Source: Closterium sp. Naga37s-1 (taxonomy: Eukaryota; Streptophyta; Zygnematophyceae; Desmidiales; Closteriaceae). From it: 64,000 nt of DNA. Below, one piece after another: positions 9,201-20,985 of this stretch; the stretch's first letter is position 1, and each line of letters opens with the position of its first letter. Below the pieces are notes generated by a model. The model saw only the letters and a list, made by a program, of their open reading frames with translations, made no database searches and had not been told where the DNA came from. The DNA lies in NCBI GenBank assembly GCA_947471745.1, contig CANJKZ010000011.1, forward strand, positions 1,240,001 through 1,304,000, read 5' to 3'. A program made the translations under genes and the position numbers.

Positions 9201-11382
9201 TGCATCCGGGTCTCCCTCAGGGGCAATCAGCATGGACACGAGATGAGATACAGAAGCGGCAAAGCACTCAAACTCCTCCTGTCTGTCCTCAAGAACGTCC
9301 GTGCCAAGAGCACACTCACCCCCGACGGACGGAGGACAGACAGACGCAGGTGCAGACTCAGAAACAAGACTAGCGGCGTAGTCTAGGCGACAGGCTGCGG
9401 CGAAGTCAACAAGCTCAGCAACAAGAGCAGACGCAGCAGTGGACTCAAACAAAGGGTCAGTGACAGCAGTGGCCAGAAAACGCATGACAGCTGGACTAGC
9501 AGCACGCAGGGAGTCAGACGCAGGGTCCGGACCGGCAGGAAGAGAGGACGCAAGAGGAGACGGTAGAGGGATACGCTGTGGAGCAGTGGAAGGACGCAGA
9601 GTCATAGAGTGAGTGTCAGGGACAGGAGGAGGACGCGGACGCGAAACACGACCAGCACGAACAGAATGGACAGGCGACGCAGAACGAGACTCAGGCGACA
9701 CAGGCAGCGACTCAGGCTCACGACGCTCCGTAAGACCTCTAGTCGGTCCAGAGTAAGGAGAAGGACCAGGCAGTGGAGAGGCCGGCTGTAACTGCGACTG
9801 GGACTGGACAGGCGGTGGACTCAGGGAAGGAGGAGGAGGACCAGGAGAAGGCGGGGAGCCAAGAACCTGCTGAAGGAGCGGAACGTAGTACGGCCGCGGC
9901 CGCGCAGCGCCTCCAGAAACAGCAAAGACAGGACCAGTACCCTCAGCCCCAGGGTCTCCAGTCCCAGCAGCACCGCCAACAGCTCCAGCAGCTCCAGCAC
10001 CAGCAGCACCTCCAGCAGCTCCAGCAGCTCCAGCACCAGCAGCACCTCCAGTACCAGCAGCACCGCCAGCAGCTCTAGCAGTACCTCCAGCAGCTCCAGC
10101 AGCTCCAGCACCAGCAGCACCTCCAGCAGCTCCAGCACCAGCAGCACTTCAAGTCGCCAAGGGTCAGTGACAGCAGTGGCCAGAAAACGCGTGACAGTAG
10201 GACTAGCAGCACGAATGGAGTCAGACTCCGGGTCCGAACCGTCAGGAAGAGAGGACGCAGGAGGAGACGGCAGAGGGACACGCTGTGGAGCAGTGGAAGG
10301 ACGCAGAGTCATAGAGTGAGTGCCGGGGATAGGAGGAGGACGCTGACGCGGAGCACGACGACCAGTACGAACAGCGCGAACAAGCGACTCAGGACGAGAC
10401 TCAGGTGATGCAGGACGAGACTCAGGTGACGAAGGACGAGACTCAGGCTCACGACGCTCCGTAAGACCTCTAGTCGGTCCAGAGTAAGGAGAAGGACCAG
10501 GCAGTGGAGAGGCTGGCTGTAACTGCGACTGTGACTGGACAGGCGGTGGACTCAGTAAGGGAGGAGGAGGACCAGGAGAAGGCGGGAGACCAAGAACCTG
10601 CTGAAGAAGAAGAACGTAGTACAGCCGCGGCCGCGCAGCTCCTCCAGAAATAGCAGAGACAGCACCGGGACCCTCAGCTTCAGGGTCTCTAGCTACAACT
10701 CCCGCAGCACCACCTCCTCCAGTACCTCGAGCAGCTCCAGCTCCAGTAGCACCGCCAGTAGCAACAGCCCCAGCACCTACATCTCCAACTCCTGTAGCAC
10801 CACCAGCCCCAGCAGCTCCAGTACCTCCAATACGAGCACCTCCGGGACCAGCTGCTCCAGCACCTCCAGCAGCTCCAACACCAGTAGGACCTCCAACACA
10901 CCAGTACCTCCAGCACCAGCGGCTCCAGCAGCTCCAGCACCAGCAGGACCTCCAGCAGTAGACCCCGTAGCTCAAGCACCTACAGCTCCAACTCCTGCAG
11001 CACCAGCACCAGTAGCACCTCCAGCAGCTCCAGCTCCAGAAGCACCTCCAGCAACAGGCCCCGTAGCTCCAGTAGCACGGCTACAGCGCCAAGCGTACCA
11101 CTCACATAGTCGCTGCGGAGAGAGGGGCTCCCGCCGAGACGGGACACCTGGAGGACCTCCAGACTCAGCACGCTCAGGCTCAGCACCCTCAGGCTCAACA
11201 CCCCCAGGCCTAGCACCCCCAGGCTCCACACGCTCAGACTCAGCACCCCCAGGCTCCGCACCTTCAGACTCAACAACCCTAGGCACAGCACCCCCAGGCC
11301 CCACACCTGCAGGCTCAGCACCCCTAGCAGCACCAGAGTGGACAGCTACCTCGACAGGCTCGACAGGGTCTACCTGGGACAC
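9201..11382 (-). pseudogene. Element B Gly/Ala-rich linker with internal duplication
   Basis: The minus strand reads a Pro/Ser-rich region (SMTLRPSTAPQ, GLTERREPESR) and long Gly-Ala-rich tracts made of GAAG/GGAG units. The Pro/Ser-rich segment occurs twice, at about 9462-9800 and 10159-10560, separated by a Gly/Ala tract, so the linker carries a tandem duplication of roughly 700 bp. The region joins integrase to RT in the polyprotein. Its low complexity suggests a flexible spacer with no enzymatic role. Several stops and frame changes are present. Confidence 0.7.
9462..10560 (-). repeat. About 700-bp tandem duplication in B linker
   Basis: The phrase AGGGTCAGTGACAGCAGTGG with its following 340 bp recurs about 697 bp later, ending at the same linker landmarks. 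The Gly/Ala tract at about 9950-10155 lies inside the duplicated unit. Confidence 0.75.
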
Positions 11383-12033
11383 ACCTGAGGGGGCAGGGCC
11401 CTGAGGGGGGAGGAGGTCTACCGGAGGAGCACCTGGTGCTCGGAAGAGGGGCGGGGGGGGGAGAGAGGCAGTGCGGTAGGGAAAGAGACACTAGTAAGAT
11501 ACCGACTCGTCAAACGTGACGTCCTGAGAGGACAGAACACGACGCGAGGTGGGGTGGTAAAACTGCCACCCAGTGCGTCAGGGGGGAAGCCAAGGAAGAC
11601 GCAGGGAACAGCAAGGGAGGACAGCTTGTCCGCGGAAGTATCGCGGACAAAAGCTCGAGATCCCTAGACACGGAACACAGACGCATCGCCAACCTTCCCC
11701 GTCCACCGCAGAGTAGGTGTGGTCTCTGGCAAGGAGACACAAGGCTGAAGGTTGATCAGATGCGCAGCGTACTGAACCGCGAACGGCCACAGAAAATGGG
11801 GAGCAGCCGCATGGATCATGGACGTACGAGCGACGTCCATGACCATGCCAATGCGGCGCTCAGCAATCCCATTTTGGTGTGGGGAGGCCAGAAGCGTGAA
11901 CGTCTGGCGGATGCCCTCCGCACGATTGAAAGCTCTCAGGAGGTCGGAGGAGAACTCACCACCTCTGTCTGAGTGCAGACGCAGAACAGGAAGGTCCGAG
12001 CCAAAACTCTCACTGAGCTGGCGACGAGCACTG
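11383..12033 (-). pseudogene. Element B integrase, 3' part
   Basis: The minus strand holds the C-terminal part of copia integrase: GIAERRIG-type glutamate region, AAPHFLWPFAVQYAAH, then TPTLRWTGKVGDAS and the RAVPCVFLG tail with frame changes near 11580. The core is cut at 12033 by element C; the adjoining CACTG (12029-12033) is one copy of C's target duplication. Confidence 0.8.
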
Positions 12034-12901
12034 TGTTAGAGACTAAGGACGGAGTCTATTAAGATTAAGGGCCGAAATATCATAAAATCGTCAACTATAA
12101 TTCAGGACAGAAAAGTCGTCGTCACAAGAAACGTCGTCGACGATTAACGCCCGATTAGAATTCTCTCAAACTCGGGTATGTTGTAGCCCTTCACTGTGGC
12201 TATCTTTCCCAATTTGAATAGTATCAAAATATGGAGTATAACTTGAGTTATGAACTTCGGCGCACTAGGGGGTATGCTGCCATAGAAAACGTAACTCAAT
12301 AACAATCATCTCACAAGTTCACACAAGAAAGTTAGAGTAGCAATAGACCCAGGTAGGATGGGATGAGGAGGACGAGAGGGAAGGTCCCAAGGGAGTCCCC
12401 AACCAAGGACACCCCATACCACACAATTCCCCTCTCTATAGGCACCTCAACTTTGACATTTGTCACTTTCCCAACTTATGCCATCCACCTCACCCAACTT
12501 GGCCACACTTGCCAACCTGGTTTGGCACCTCCCAACCACTTGGCAGCATCTACAGTGATGTTGACGAATTTCCCAACCCCCAAGAGTCTGTACTCCTTAT
12601 GGAGTCAACACCACAACTTCCCATAGTCACCACAACCAAATATCAAAAGCATACGAACTTCCAACGTTCGTAACTTTCTTGTTCGTGCTCCGATTGAAGC
12701 GATACTTGGTTCGTCGGAAAGCTCTTGAGCAGAGGAGTCACTTCGGATATCTGCTCAAGCCAAATAACATTCACACACACTCAGAAAAACCAAAACAACA
12801 CCAAATACACATTCTTACACACGCTCACACCACGCATGCAACACACGAACATATGATGGGAGGCAGACAGACGTGAATGCAAATGATAGCATCACATAAC
12901 A
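12034..12901 (-). repeat. Element C, 3' LTR (868 bp)
   Basis: It starts TGTTAGAGAC and ends CATAACA. It is followed on + by CTCCCCCTCCGGC, the reverse complement of the polypurine tract. Confidence 0.96.
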
Positions 12902-12920
12902 AACTCCCCCTCCGGCTGCC
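12902..12920 (-). promoter_or_regulatory. Element C polypurine tract
   Basis: Read on the minus strand this is a G/A-rich run ending in GGAGGGGGAGTT directly before the 3' LTR, the usual start site of plus-strand DNA synthesis. Confidence 0.8.
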
Positions 12921-12958
12921 TACCATCATCCCATATGCCATAGCACAAGCATGCACCC

Positions 12959-15900
12959 TCAATGCACACTCATTCCAGCAGGTTTCATTCCCTTCCAATG
13001 CTCATTTACAGCCAGGCGCTTGGTGAGAATGTCTGCCGCCTGCTGATGGGTCTTCACAATCTCCAGCCGCACCTCCTTGTCCAGGAGCCTCCTCACCCAG
13101 TGCCACTTTGGCCTGATGTGCTTCGTCAGCCCATGAAGGCAAGCGTTCTTAGCAAGCTTCACAGCCGACTCGTTGTCACAGAAAATCACAGTTGGCTCCT
13201 TCTGGCACACTCCGATCTCCTCCAACAAACGCCTCAGCCACACCACATCCTTTGCCCCATGATGCAGAGCCATGTACTCTGTCTCACACGAGGACTGCCC
13301 CACCTCGTTCTGCTTCTTGCTGCGCCAGCTCACTTCACCACCTCCAAACAGGCACACATAGCCTCCAATGCTGGTACCATCCGCCTTCACAGAGTTGAAG
13401 CTAGCGTCGGTGTAGCAGGTCAGGAGCATCTCCCCCTTGCCCAAATCAGCTGCACCCCTCTGCAGCCTCTGTCGCACAGCACTGTACTCCAAGCCCACTG
13501 ATGCCGTAGCGCTCACATAGCGGACCAACCTCTTGGCCGCTTCCAGCTGCTCATGACTGGGGCGTGAAACCACACTTGCAAGCCTGGATGTAGCAAAGGC
13601 AATGTCAGGCCGCGTGTGGTTAGCCGCATAATTGAGTAACCCCACCATGGAATGAAACAGCTTCCTGTCACTCTCACCCACCACCTCCTCATCAGCACAG
13701 GGCTCCACAGTGAACCCCGAAGGCAGTGGGGTGGCTGGCTTTCCTCCATCTTGCAGCCCATACTTCTCAGCCAGCCCCTCACAATACTTTCTCTGGTGCA
13801 ACCTCAACACTCCCTTGTCAAGGTCCCTCTCCACATGCATGCCCAAATAGTACTTCACATCTCCCATCTTGGAGCACTTAAACTGCATCTCCAGCATTTC
13901 CTCCACACGCTCAATCATTGCAGACGACTTAGAGAAGAGCAGGATGTCGTCCACATACACTAGGAGCATGAGAAACTGCTCCTTCTCTTGCAGCAGGAAC
14001 AAGCTGTGATCACACTCACTCTTCTTGAAACCCCCAGCCAGCAGTGTCTCCTCCAACTTGTGGTACCATGCGCGAGGAGCTTGCTTAAGGCCATAGATGG
14101 CCTTCTTGAGCCTGCACACCCTGCCGCTCCCATCATCCAACCCCTCAGGCTGCAGCATGTACAGCTCCTCTAGGATGATCCCATTGAGGAAAGCAGTTGT
14201 GATGTCCATCTGCTTGATCCTCCATCCACGGTTTGCAGCCATTCCCAACATCACCCTTAGTGTAGTCCCTTTCCCCACAGGAGCAAAGATCTCGTCAAAG
14301 TCCTTCCCCTTTGTCTGCTGAAACCCCTTTGCCACAAGCCTTGACTTGTAGCGGGTCAGCTCCCCATCAGGTCCATACTTGTGCCTGAAGATCAGCTTGG
14401 AAGAAATGGCCTTCTTCCCAGGAGGCAGCTCACACAGCTCCCACGTTTCATTCTCCAGCAGAGAGTCATACTCCTCCTTCACACTCTACTTCCACTTCTC
14501 AGCATCGGGCCCACTCAAGGCCTCAGCTAGCGTCTTGGGCTCAGGGACGGCTGCCCAGTAGCAGTGTGCTATCTCTTCCTCATCACACTGCTCAGCCACA
14601 CTCCCAGCCCGTACCACCTTTGGCTTGCCAAAGCTCGGATAGGTCAGCCGGTTAGGAGGGCGCACATCCCTCCTAGGACGGTCAGCCGGACGTGTGGCAC
14701 CTTGTGGAGCATCTTGCTGCTGCTGCTGCTGCTGCTGCTCCTCCACCTCAGGTTCTCCCCCATCCTCAGTCACCCCAGAAATCTCCTCATCTGAGACAGT
14801 GACCTGCACTTGCCTCGAAGGCCGTTGCACCTCATCGGCCTCAATGATCAGCGGTGTAGTAGGAAGCTTCTGCTGCTGCTGCTGCTTCCACTCCTTGTAG
14901 TACAAGGAGTCAAGGAACTTCACATCCCTTGACACAGTCAGCTGCTGGCTGGTCAAGTCCCATATCAACCAGCCCTTATGATCCTTAGCAAGCCCCAAGT
15001 GTACTCCCCATCTCCCACTAGCCTCCAACTTTCCCCTCTTCTCCTTAGGCACATGAAACACCACCATGCAGCCGTAGGCTCTCAGCATGTTGACTGCTGG
15101 TGCACTCCCATACCACTTGGTGTAGGGGACCCACTGCTTGTCCCCCACAGTCGCCAACACCCTGTTCTTCACAAGGGAGACCTGCCGCAGTGCAGTCACC
15201 CAAAACGGATCCGGCAGCCCTGCATGCCCAAGGAGAGTGCGAGCACCTTCTTGCAGGGTCCGGTTGAACCGCTCAGCCACGCCGTTCTGCTGAGGGTTGT
15301 AGGGCACTGTGAGCTGATGCTGGATCCCCTTCTTCTTCAGCACCGACTCAAAATCAGCACCAATGAACTCTCCCCCATGGTCGGTGCGGATCACCTTCAC
15401 CTTGTGTCCGCTCTCCCTTTGAGCTCTCGACATCCACTCCTTAAGAACAGCCGCTGCCACTTCCCCCTTAGTCTTGAGAGGGTACACCCACACGGCACGC
15501 GTGTGGTCGTCCACAATGGTTAAGAAGTAGCGGCTGCCCGAGAGAGAAGGGGCCCTCGTAGGGCCCACCACATCCATGTGCACAAGTGCGAGCGGGGCCT
15601 TAGCTGGTCCCGTGCCGCTGCTGAACGGAAACTTTGTGAACTTGGTCTCAAGGCATATAGGGCAGCTCCCAATCTCCTTTGCTGCCCCCTTCACCTCCAA
15701 CCCCTTCAAGCTCCCATCCTTCACTAACTTCTGCAGCATAGGAATGTTGATGTGACACAACCTCTCGTGCCACGTCTCCCAATCGGCATCACCATTCCCA
15801 GATGAAGCCTTTGCCCATGCAGCGGTTGCATCCACACCAGCAAGCACCTCACCATGTGGCTGCTGTGACTGCTGCACCTTCTTGACTGCATCTAGGACCC

Positions 15901-17392
15901 CATCGGTTGGTGCAGTCTCCTCTCCTCCCGCAGTTGTTTTAGCCGTTGCTGCTGCCGCTGCCGTTGCTGGTGGTTTCCCATTCCAAGGGATGATGGGCAG
16001 CTGCCATAGGTCCTTGATGCAGCTGCTCTTCTCCTCCAAATCCCACAGCAGCAATTTCCCAAGCTTTGCACGGCAGCTGGTTGGGCCAAAGGTCACTTTA
16101 GCCTTGCTTTTCTGCAGCCGGCGCACAGAGAGGAGGTTGGCGGACAAACCTTCAACCAGCAGTACATTCCCCAGCCCCACAAGGCCCCCATTGGCTCCCA
16201 TTACCTTAGCATTCCCAACACCAATCACAGGGAGCAAAGCACCTGAAGCGGCAGCCACAAACTTGATCTTCCCAGGGGGCTTTACCTCGTCAAGCAAATC
16301 TGCCCGTGGGGTCATGTGACTTGTGCAACCTGAATCTATCACCCAGTGAGTGAAGGGGTGCATCACAACCTTCCCAACTGAGACCACATCACCCTCACTC
16401 CCTTTCACATCCTCAACCATGAGGAACATCCCAGGGTTGGCTTTACCTTGTGCACCATCACCTTGTGCACCTGAACCTTGCACAGCCCCACCTTGTGCAC
16501 GTTCACCACTTGGCGGCTTCATGACTGGGGGCGCCCATCCCTCAGGCCGGCTGAAACACGTGAACCAAGGGTGTCCAGCCTTCTTGCAGTACCAGCACAC
16601 ACCCTCCATTCGGGTGCTTCCCCTGCCACCAGAGCTCCCATGCCCCTCATTGTAGTCACCTCGGCCTCTCCCTCTGCCAAAGCCTCTCCCACGGCCTCGG
16701 CCTCTCCCTCCCCCTCTTCCTCTACTGCCTCCTGCAGCTCCATACCCCTCAGCAGTTTTGTTGGCAGCACCACCACCCGTGTGGCGCCTGCGGAAGTGGT
16801 CCTGCAGAATCTGCTGCCGTAGCCACTCAGGTGTCCACTGGTCCTGCTGAGTGTTGAGGGTGGGGATGAGGTTGTCCCATGAGTTGTCGAGCACCGAGAT
16901 AATCTTGGTGCACTGCTGCATCTGCGACACATTGCTGCCCGCCGCTGCCATCCTTGCATAGGTGTCCTTGATCTTGTCAAGGACCGGCTTCACATCATCG
17001 CCCGGTCGCATAGAGAGGGCAGCCAGCTCCTTCTCCAACACAATCACCATCGGCAGCGTGTTGGGCTGAATCACGTCGCGCAGTAGCTTCGACGCCTTTG
17101 GTCCGGAATCATCCAACTCCACCAAATCCTTGATGTGTTGGAACATGTCGTTGTTGACCGATTGAAGGATTAGGTCGTACAGCACCGCGCTTCTCTCAAT
17201 CCACCGATCGCGGGCGTCGCCTTCCTCCGGCATCTTCTCTTCTCCCATCGCAAGTTTCAGCAGCTTGTAGCGCTTAAATGCACTCCGCATCCGCCCGCTC
17301 CATTCCTCATAGTTGGAGCCATCCAATGCCTCGATCTTGGATGGTGGCGGCTCATTTCTCTTCTCAGCTGCATCTCCACTCCCTTGACTCAT
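12959..17392 (-). pseudogene. Element C gag-pol (one in-frame TAG)
   Basis: ATG 17392 is chosen because the gag-like MSQGSGD start follows the leader closely; the frame also extends 20 codons upstream. In order: gag; an Arg/Gly-rich stretch; zinc knuckle CWYCKKAGHPWFTC (about residue 267); protease DSGCTSH (about 350); pre-integrase WHERLCH with a CPIC pair; integrase core with Asp in HMDVVGP (about 604), Asp in TDHGGEF (670) and Glu in GVAERFN (705); a Gln-rich spacer; RT with VYVDDILLF (about 1148); RNase H with YTDASF, SCETEYMA and FCDNESA; end at 12959. All catalytic residues I can check are present. The only lesion seen is TAG at 14486-14488, codon 969, just upstream of RT, where Glu would fit. 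It could be a recent nonsense mutation; readthrough is possible but unsupported. Confidence 0.93.
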
Positions 17393-17613
17393 TTCCTCTG
17401 CTCCCAAGCACAGGTTCCAGCTCCCCCCTTGCTGTCCACACCGAAGTCCCACTCAATTTCCACAAGTGTCGGCGCCAACAAAATTTCGGCAGAGTTTCCC
17501 CTTAGCGGAAGTCACATGCAACCTCCAGAACTCCACTTAGGCACGCCCACAGGCCATGGTGGGTCTAGGAGGGTCTTCAAACTTCAGTAGACTCTCCACA
17601 AAGTCCTTAATCA

Positions 17614-17625
17614 GCTCTGATACCA
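17614..17625 (-). promoter_or_regulatory. Element C primer-binding site (tRNA-iMet)
   Basis: On the minus strand this reads TGGTATCAGAGC, complementary to the 3' end of plant initiator tRNA-Met over 12 bases, two bases inside the 5' LTR. Confidence 0.92.
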
Positions 17626-17627
17626 CT

Positions 17628-18495
17628 TGTTAGAGACTAAGGACGGAGTCTATTAAGATTAAGGGCCGAGATATCATAAAATCGTCAACTATAATTCAGG
17701 ACAGAAAAGTCGTCGTCACAAGAAACGTCGTCGACGATTAACGCACGATTAGAATTCTCTCAAACTCGAGGATGATGTAGCCCTTCACCGTGGCTATCTT
17801 TCCCAATTTGAATAGTATCAAAATATGGAGTATAACTTGAGTTATGAACTTCGGCGCACTAGGGGGTATGCTGCCATAGAAAACGTAAATCAATAACAAT
17901 CATCTCACAAGTTCACACAAGAAAGTTAGAGTAGCAATAGAACCAGGTAGGAGGGGATGAGGAGGACGAGAGGGAAGGTCCCAAGGGAGTCCCCAACCAA
18001 GGACACCCCATACCACACAATTCCCCTCTCTATAGGCACCCCAACTTTGACATTTGTCACTTTCCCAACTCATGCCATCCACCTCACCCAACTTGGCCAC
18101 ACTTGCCAACCTGGTTTGGCACCTCCCAACCACTTGGCAGCATCTACAGTGATGTTGACGAATTTCCCAACCCCCAAGAGTCTGTACTCCTTATGGAGTC
18201 AACACCACAACTTCCCATAGTCACCACAACCAAATATCAAAAGCATACGAACTTCCAACGTTCGTAACTTTCTTGTTCGTGCTCCGATTGAAGCGATACT
18301 TGGTTCGTTGGAAAGCTCTTGAGCAGAGGAGTCACGTCAGATATCTGCTCAAGCCAAATAACATTCACACACACTCAGAAAAACCAAAACAACACCAAAC
18401 ACACATTCTTACACACGCTCACACCACGCATGCAACACACGAACATATGATGGGAGGCAGACAGACGTGAATGCAAATGATAGCATCACATAACA
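17628..18495 (-). repeat. Element C, 5' LTR (868 bp)
   Basis: Same length as 12034-12901 with about 15 substitutions. Followed by the duplicated target CACTG at 18496-18500. Confidence 0.96.
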
Positions 18496-18920
18496 CACTG
18501 CGGATCCAGTCGATCAACACCTCAGTGACCTCACCCTTGCGGCGCAAGGGGAAGACTGTGGTGTAACGCGAGTAGTCGTCAACGACCAGCAGGAAGTAAC
18601 GCTCGTGACCCTATCCACTGGCGCGGGCTGGGCCCCACACGTCCATGTGGAGAGTGTGCAGGGGAGCCTCTTTCGGCGGGAACTCGGAGGAGTGAGGAGT
18701 GGCGCGCTGCCAGCCCTCGACACAAGGAACACAGGTAGGGGCAGGCCCCGGAGGAAGGGGAGGGAGGGACCGGGGGAGACCAGAGACAAGGGTACGGGAG
18801 GCCATACCTCGAAGACGAGGCAGGGAGGGGTGACAAAGGAGAGTCTCGTGTGACAAAGGACTACACGAGCAGGGGGCAGACGCAGGACTGGACCTGGATG
18901 CGGAAGCAAACACCTGACCA
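18496..18920 (-). pseudogene. Element B pre-integrase and integrase 5' part
   Basis: The minus strand carries the pre-integrase motif, then the first catalytic Asp in HMDVWGPAR (about 18640) and the LVVDDYSRYTTVFPL segment. It reaches the C insertion site at GARRQLSESF. Frame changes and the loss of LLWHHRLGH show decay. It is contiguous with 11383-12033 once C and one CACTG are removed. Confidence 0.82.
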
Positions 18921-20745
18921 GACGCGGCTACCTGACCAGACGCAGTAACCGGAGGAGACGCAGTAGTCAGTGTGTACTGACTCGACCCAGGCCGACGGGT
19001 GAACGTGGCGAGGTGGCGGTCAGTCCGAGAGCAAGTGCGGTCACACACTGGTCAACCCCCAGGTCCTGAAGGTCAGCTCCATTCACCAAGTTCGTTGAGA
19101 ACAAGGGGAGGTGGAGTCCCGACAGCAAGCCCGACGGGGCCGCAGGACACGGTAGAACCGTGGAAGAGTGCGCAAGGACTGGGCCCCCAGAGGGGTCAGC
19201 CAGGGAGACTGCGACAGGCCGACTGAGCGGCGTGAGTGTGGTGCTGTCGCGAAAGAAGGAGCGCGAAGCACCAGAGTCCAGTGTGAAAGTGTGCAAGGCC
19301 TCGGTAGGTGCAGTACCTGAGAGAGCAGACTGACCAGCACCTGGAGCAGAAGACTCACCAGCACCTGGAGCAGCAGACTCACTAGTACCTGGAGCAGCAG
19401 ACTCAGTAGCACCTAGAGCAGCAGCCTCAATGCCTGGGTCGGGGAGAACACACAGGTAACAGTCACCCTCAGCACTATCAGTCACAGCATACATGGCAGC
19501 AAGGATAGCATTGAAATCAAGATCAAAGATAGCAACATTCTGCCTAAGCAGATCACCCCAGCGAGGGAGCTCAACAGCGTCAGGAAACTGAGCGCGCCAG
19601 GCGTCAGTCAGGCGACCGAAGTAGTGCTGCGCAGTGTGTGGCAGCTCGCACGTCTCCCCACGGCGCCCGCCGGTGCGAAGAACGTAAGTGCAGGGATCAA
19701 CTCCCCCAGACCTCCCTCGCCAGCGTACCACTCACGAAGCTGCTGGGCCGACGGGGTCTCACGGGAACGCAGCTGCTGCTGGCGCTGGCTACCACCAAAG
19801 CCTCCACACTGCATGGCTCCACCTCGACCAGCTCCACCGCCGCCGCCACCTCCACCACTGCTGCCGCTGCCTCCACCACCGCCGCCGCTGCCTCCACCAC
19901 CCCCACCGCCGCCACCGAAGCCCCCACTCCCGCCACCACCCCCACCTGCACCGCCACCCCCTCCGCCTCCTCCACCGCCTCCACCGCTGCCCCCACCGTC
20001 CCCTCCACCAGCCTTGCCCCCCTTGCCCTTGCTGTTGCGCGCCTCCCACTAGGAGCAGATGCAGCCCCGACCTCCGCGCAAACGAGGTCGACAGCAGCAG
20101 CAGAAGCAATAGAGGGGAGAAGGGGGACGGGGGGACACCCCTCAAAGAAAGGGGCGCGAGGGTCGCCGCGAGAAGCACCTACAGCAACGATACTCTTCTC
20201 AGCTGCAGTGAGGCGCTCCTCTAGCAGGTCGACGGTGAGCTCGGTGGGGCAAAGGGAGAGAAAGTGGTCCCTGACTGAAGCAAGGGAGTCAGGGAGGCGG
20301 GTGACTAGGTAGTAAAGGGTGATGTACATGGGGGGGGGGGTTCTTGGCACGGAACTCAGTGGGAAGGGCAGCGCGGTAGCGGGCGTCACTAGTGCGGAGG
20401 TGAGTAATGAGGTCAGCGACTGTGGCAAAGGCGGCAAGGTCAGGGAAAAGGTACGGCAGCATGAGGCGGCTGAGGGCAGCAGTGGCAGGGGAGGAGTAGC
20501 GCGCTACTACAGCGTCATACAAAGACCTAGCAGTCTTGTACTGGCCAAAGTGCGCGCGCTCAGAAGACGGCAGGTGACTACGAACTGCAAGGCGAGCAAC
20601 AACGTCATTAGTGGTCCACTGCGAGCAAACCGTACTGTCAGCAGTGGCAGCAGGTGCAGGAGAGGCACCGGACGTATGATCGAAAAGAGATACTCCGTCC
20701 TTAGAATCACACTGAAGAAAGAGCTGCAGGTCGTCAACCCACACG
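18921..20745 (-). pseudogene. Element B gag and protease, 5'-truncated
   Basis: Read on the minus strand: gag from VWVDDLQLFLQC (the first roughly 20 codons are missing at 20745), the conserved SRLMLPYLFPDLAAF block, and a long Gly-rich run (about 19820-20030, encoded by GCC/ACC-type triplets on +). The Cys/His segment before FGRLTDAW follows, then protease with TLDSGASRSFF (about 19255). The frame shifts within the Gly run. Gag forms the particle and binds RNA; protease cleaves the polyprotein. Confidence 0.8.
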
Positions 20746-20846
20746 TTTGGGTACACCTTTGGGTACTCTCGAATTTGACGATAGCATTGAAGTAACATTT
20801 ACAAAAAAAACAGGAGTGTACAAAGTTGGACCCGCCCTGAGTACGA
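20746..20846. other. Short unassigned spacer
   Basis: These 101 bases between truncated B and the LTR of J are not repeated elsewhere in the window. They include an A8 run and show no coding signal I trust. They may be a scrap of older target DNA. Confidence 0.4.
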
Positions 20847-20973
20847 TGTCAAATGTTATTATTGTGATAGGCTGCAATGAAGTACTCCATAGAGAGTGCA
20901 ACTTTGTTAGGCTTCCTATTTGTATTGCCTCCCTACCCTAATCCAATCATTCCGTTGCATTGTATTTCTAAGA
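20847..20973 (+). repeat. Element J, 5' LTR (127 bp)
   Basis: It starts TGTCAAA, shows the family landmarks ATAGGCTGCA and AATCATTCC in the same order as the reverse complement of the other LTRs, and ends TAAGA where CA is expected. It is directly followed by a TGGTAT primer site. Confidence 0.65.
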
Positions 20974-20985
20974 TGGTATAACGAG
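20974..20985 (+). promoter_or_regulatory. Element J primer-binding site
   Basis: TGGTATAACGAG directly after the LTR is a decayed form of the TGGTATCAGAGC initiator-tRNA site. Confidence 0.55.

Larger units (their letters stand above)
12034..18495 (-). mobile_element. Copia element C, full length, nested in B integrase
   Basis: A 6,462-bp element with two 868-bp LTRs, a perfect 12-bp primer site for initiator tRNA-Met, a polypurine tract and the exact 5-bp duplication CACTG (12029-12033 and 18496-18500). The LTRs differ at roughly 15 positions by eye (about 2 percent), so the insertion is moderately recent. Its gag-pol is one frame of 1,477 codons apart from one TAG. LTR length, gag zinc knuckle and RT sequence differ clearly from the short-LTR family in the rest of the window, so it is a separate copia lineage. 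Confidence 0.96.
7366..20745 (-). mobile_element. Copia element B (5'-truncated, carries C)
   Basis: A 3' LTR at 7366-7495 is followed on + by the polypurine tract and then, read on the minus strand from right to left, gag, protease, integrase, linker, RT and RNase H. Element C splits its integrase at 12034-18495. The 5' end is missing: homology stops in the first codons of gag at 20745, so there is no 5' LTR and no matching target duplication (left flank GTATG). RT, RNase H and linker carry deletions and frameshifts. B is older than C and much more decayed. Confidence 0.88.

Noticed and set aside
12363-12876. Small + strand frames repeated at 17957-18470
   Set aside because: They lie inside the two 868-bp LTRs of element C, opposite to its coding direction, and differ only by LTR substitutions.
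20747-20941. 64-codon + strand frame after truncated B
   Set aside because: Its second half lies inside the LTR of J and its first part has no recognisable domain.
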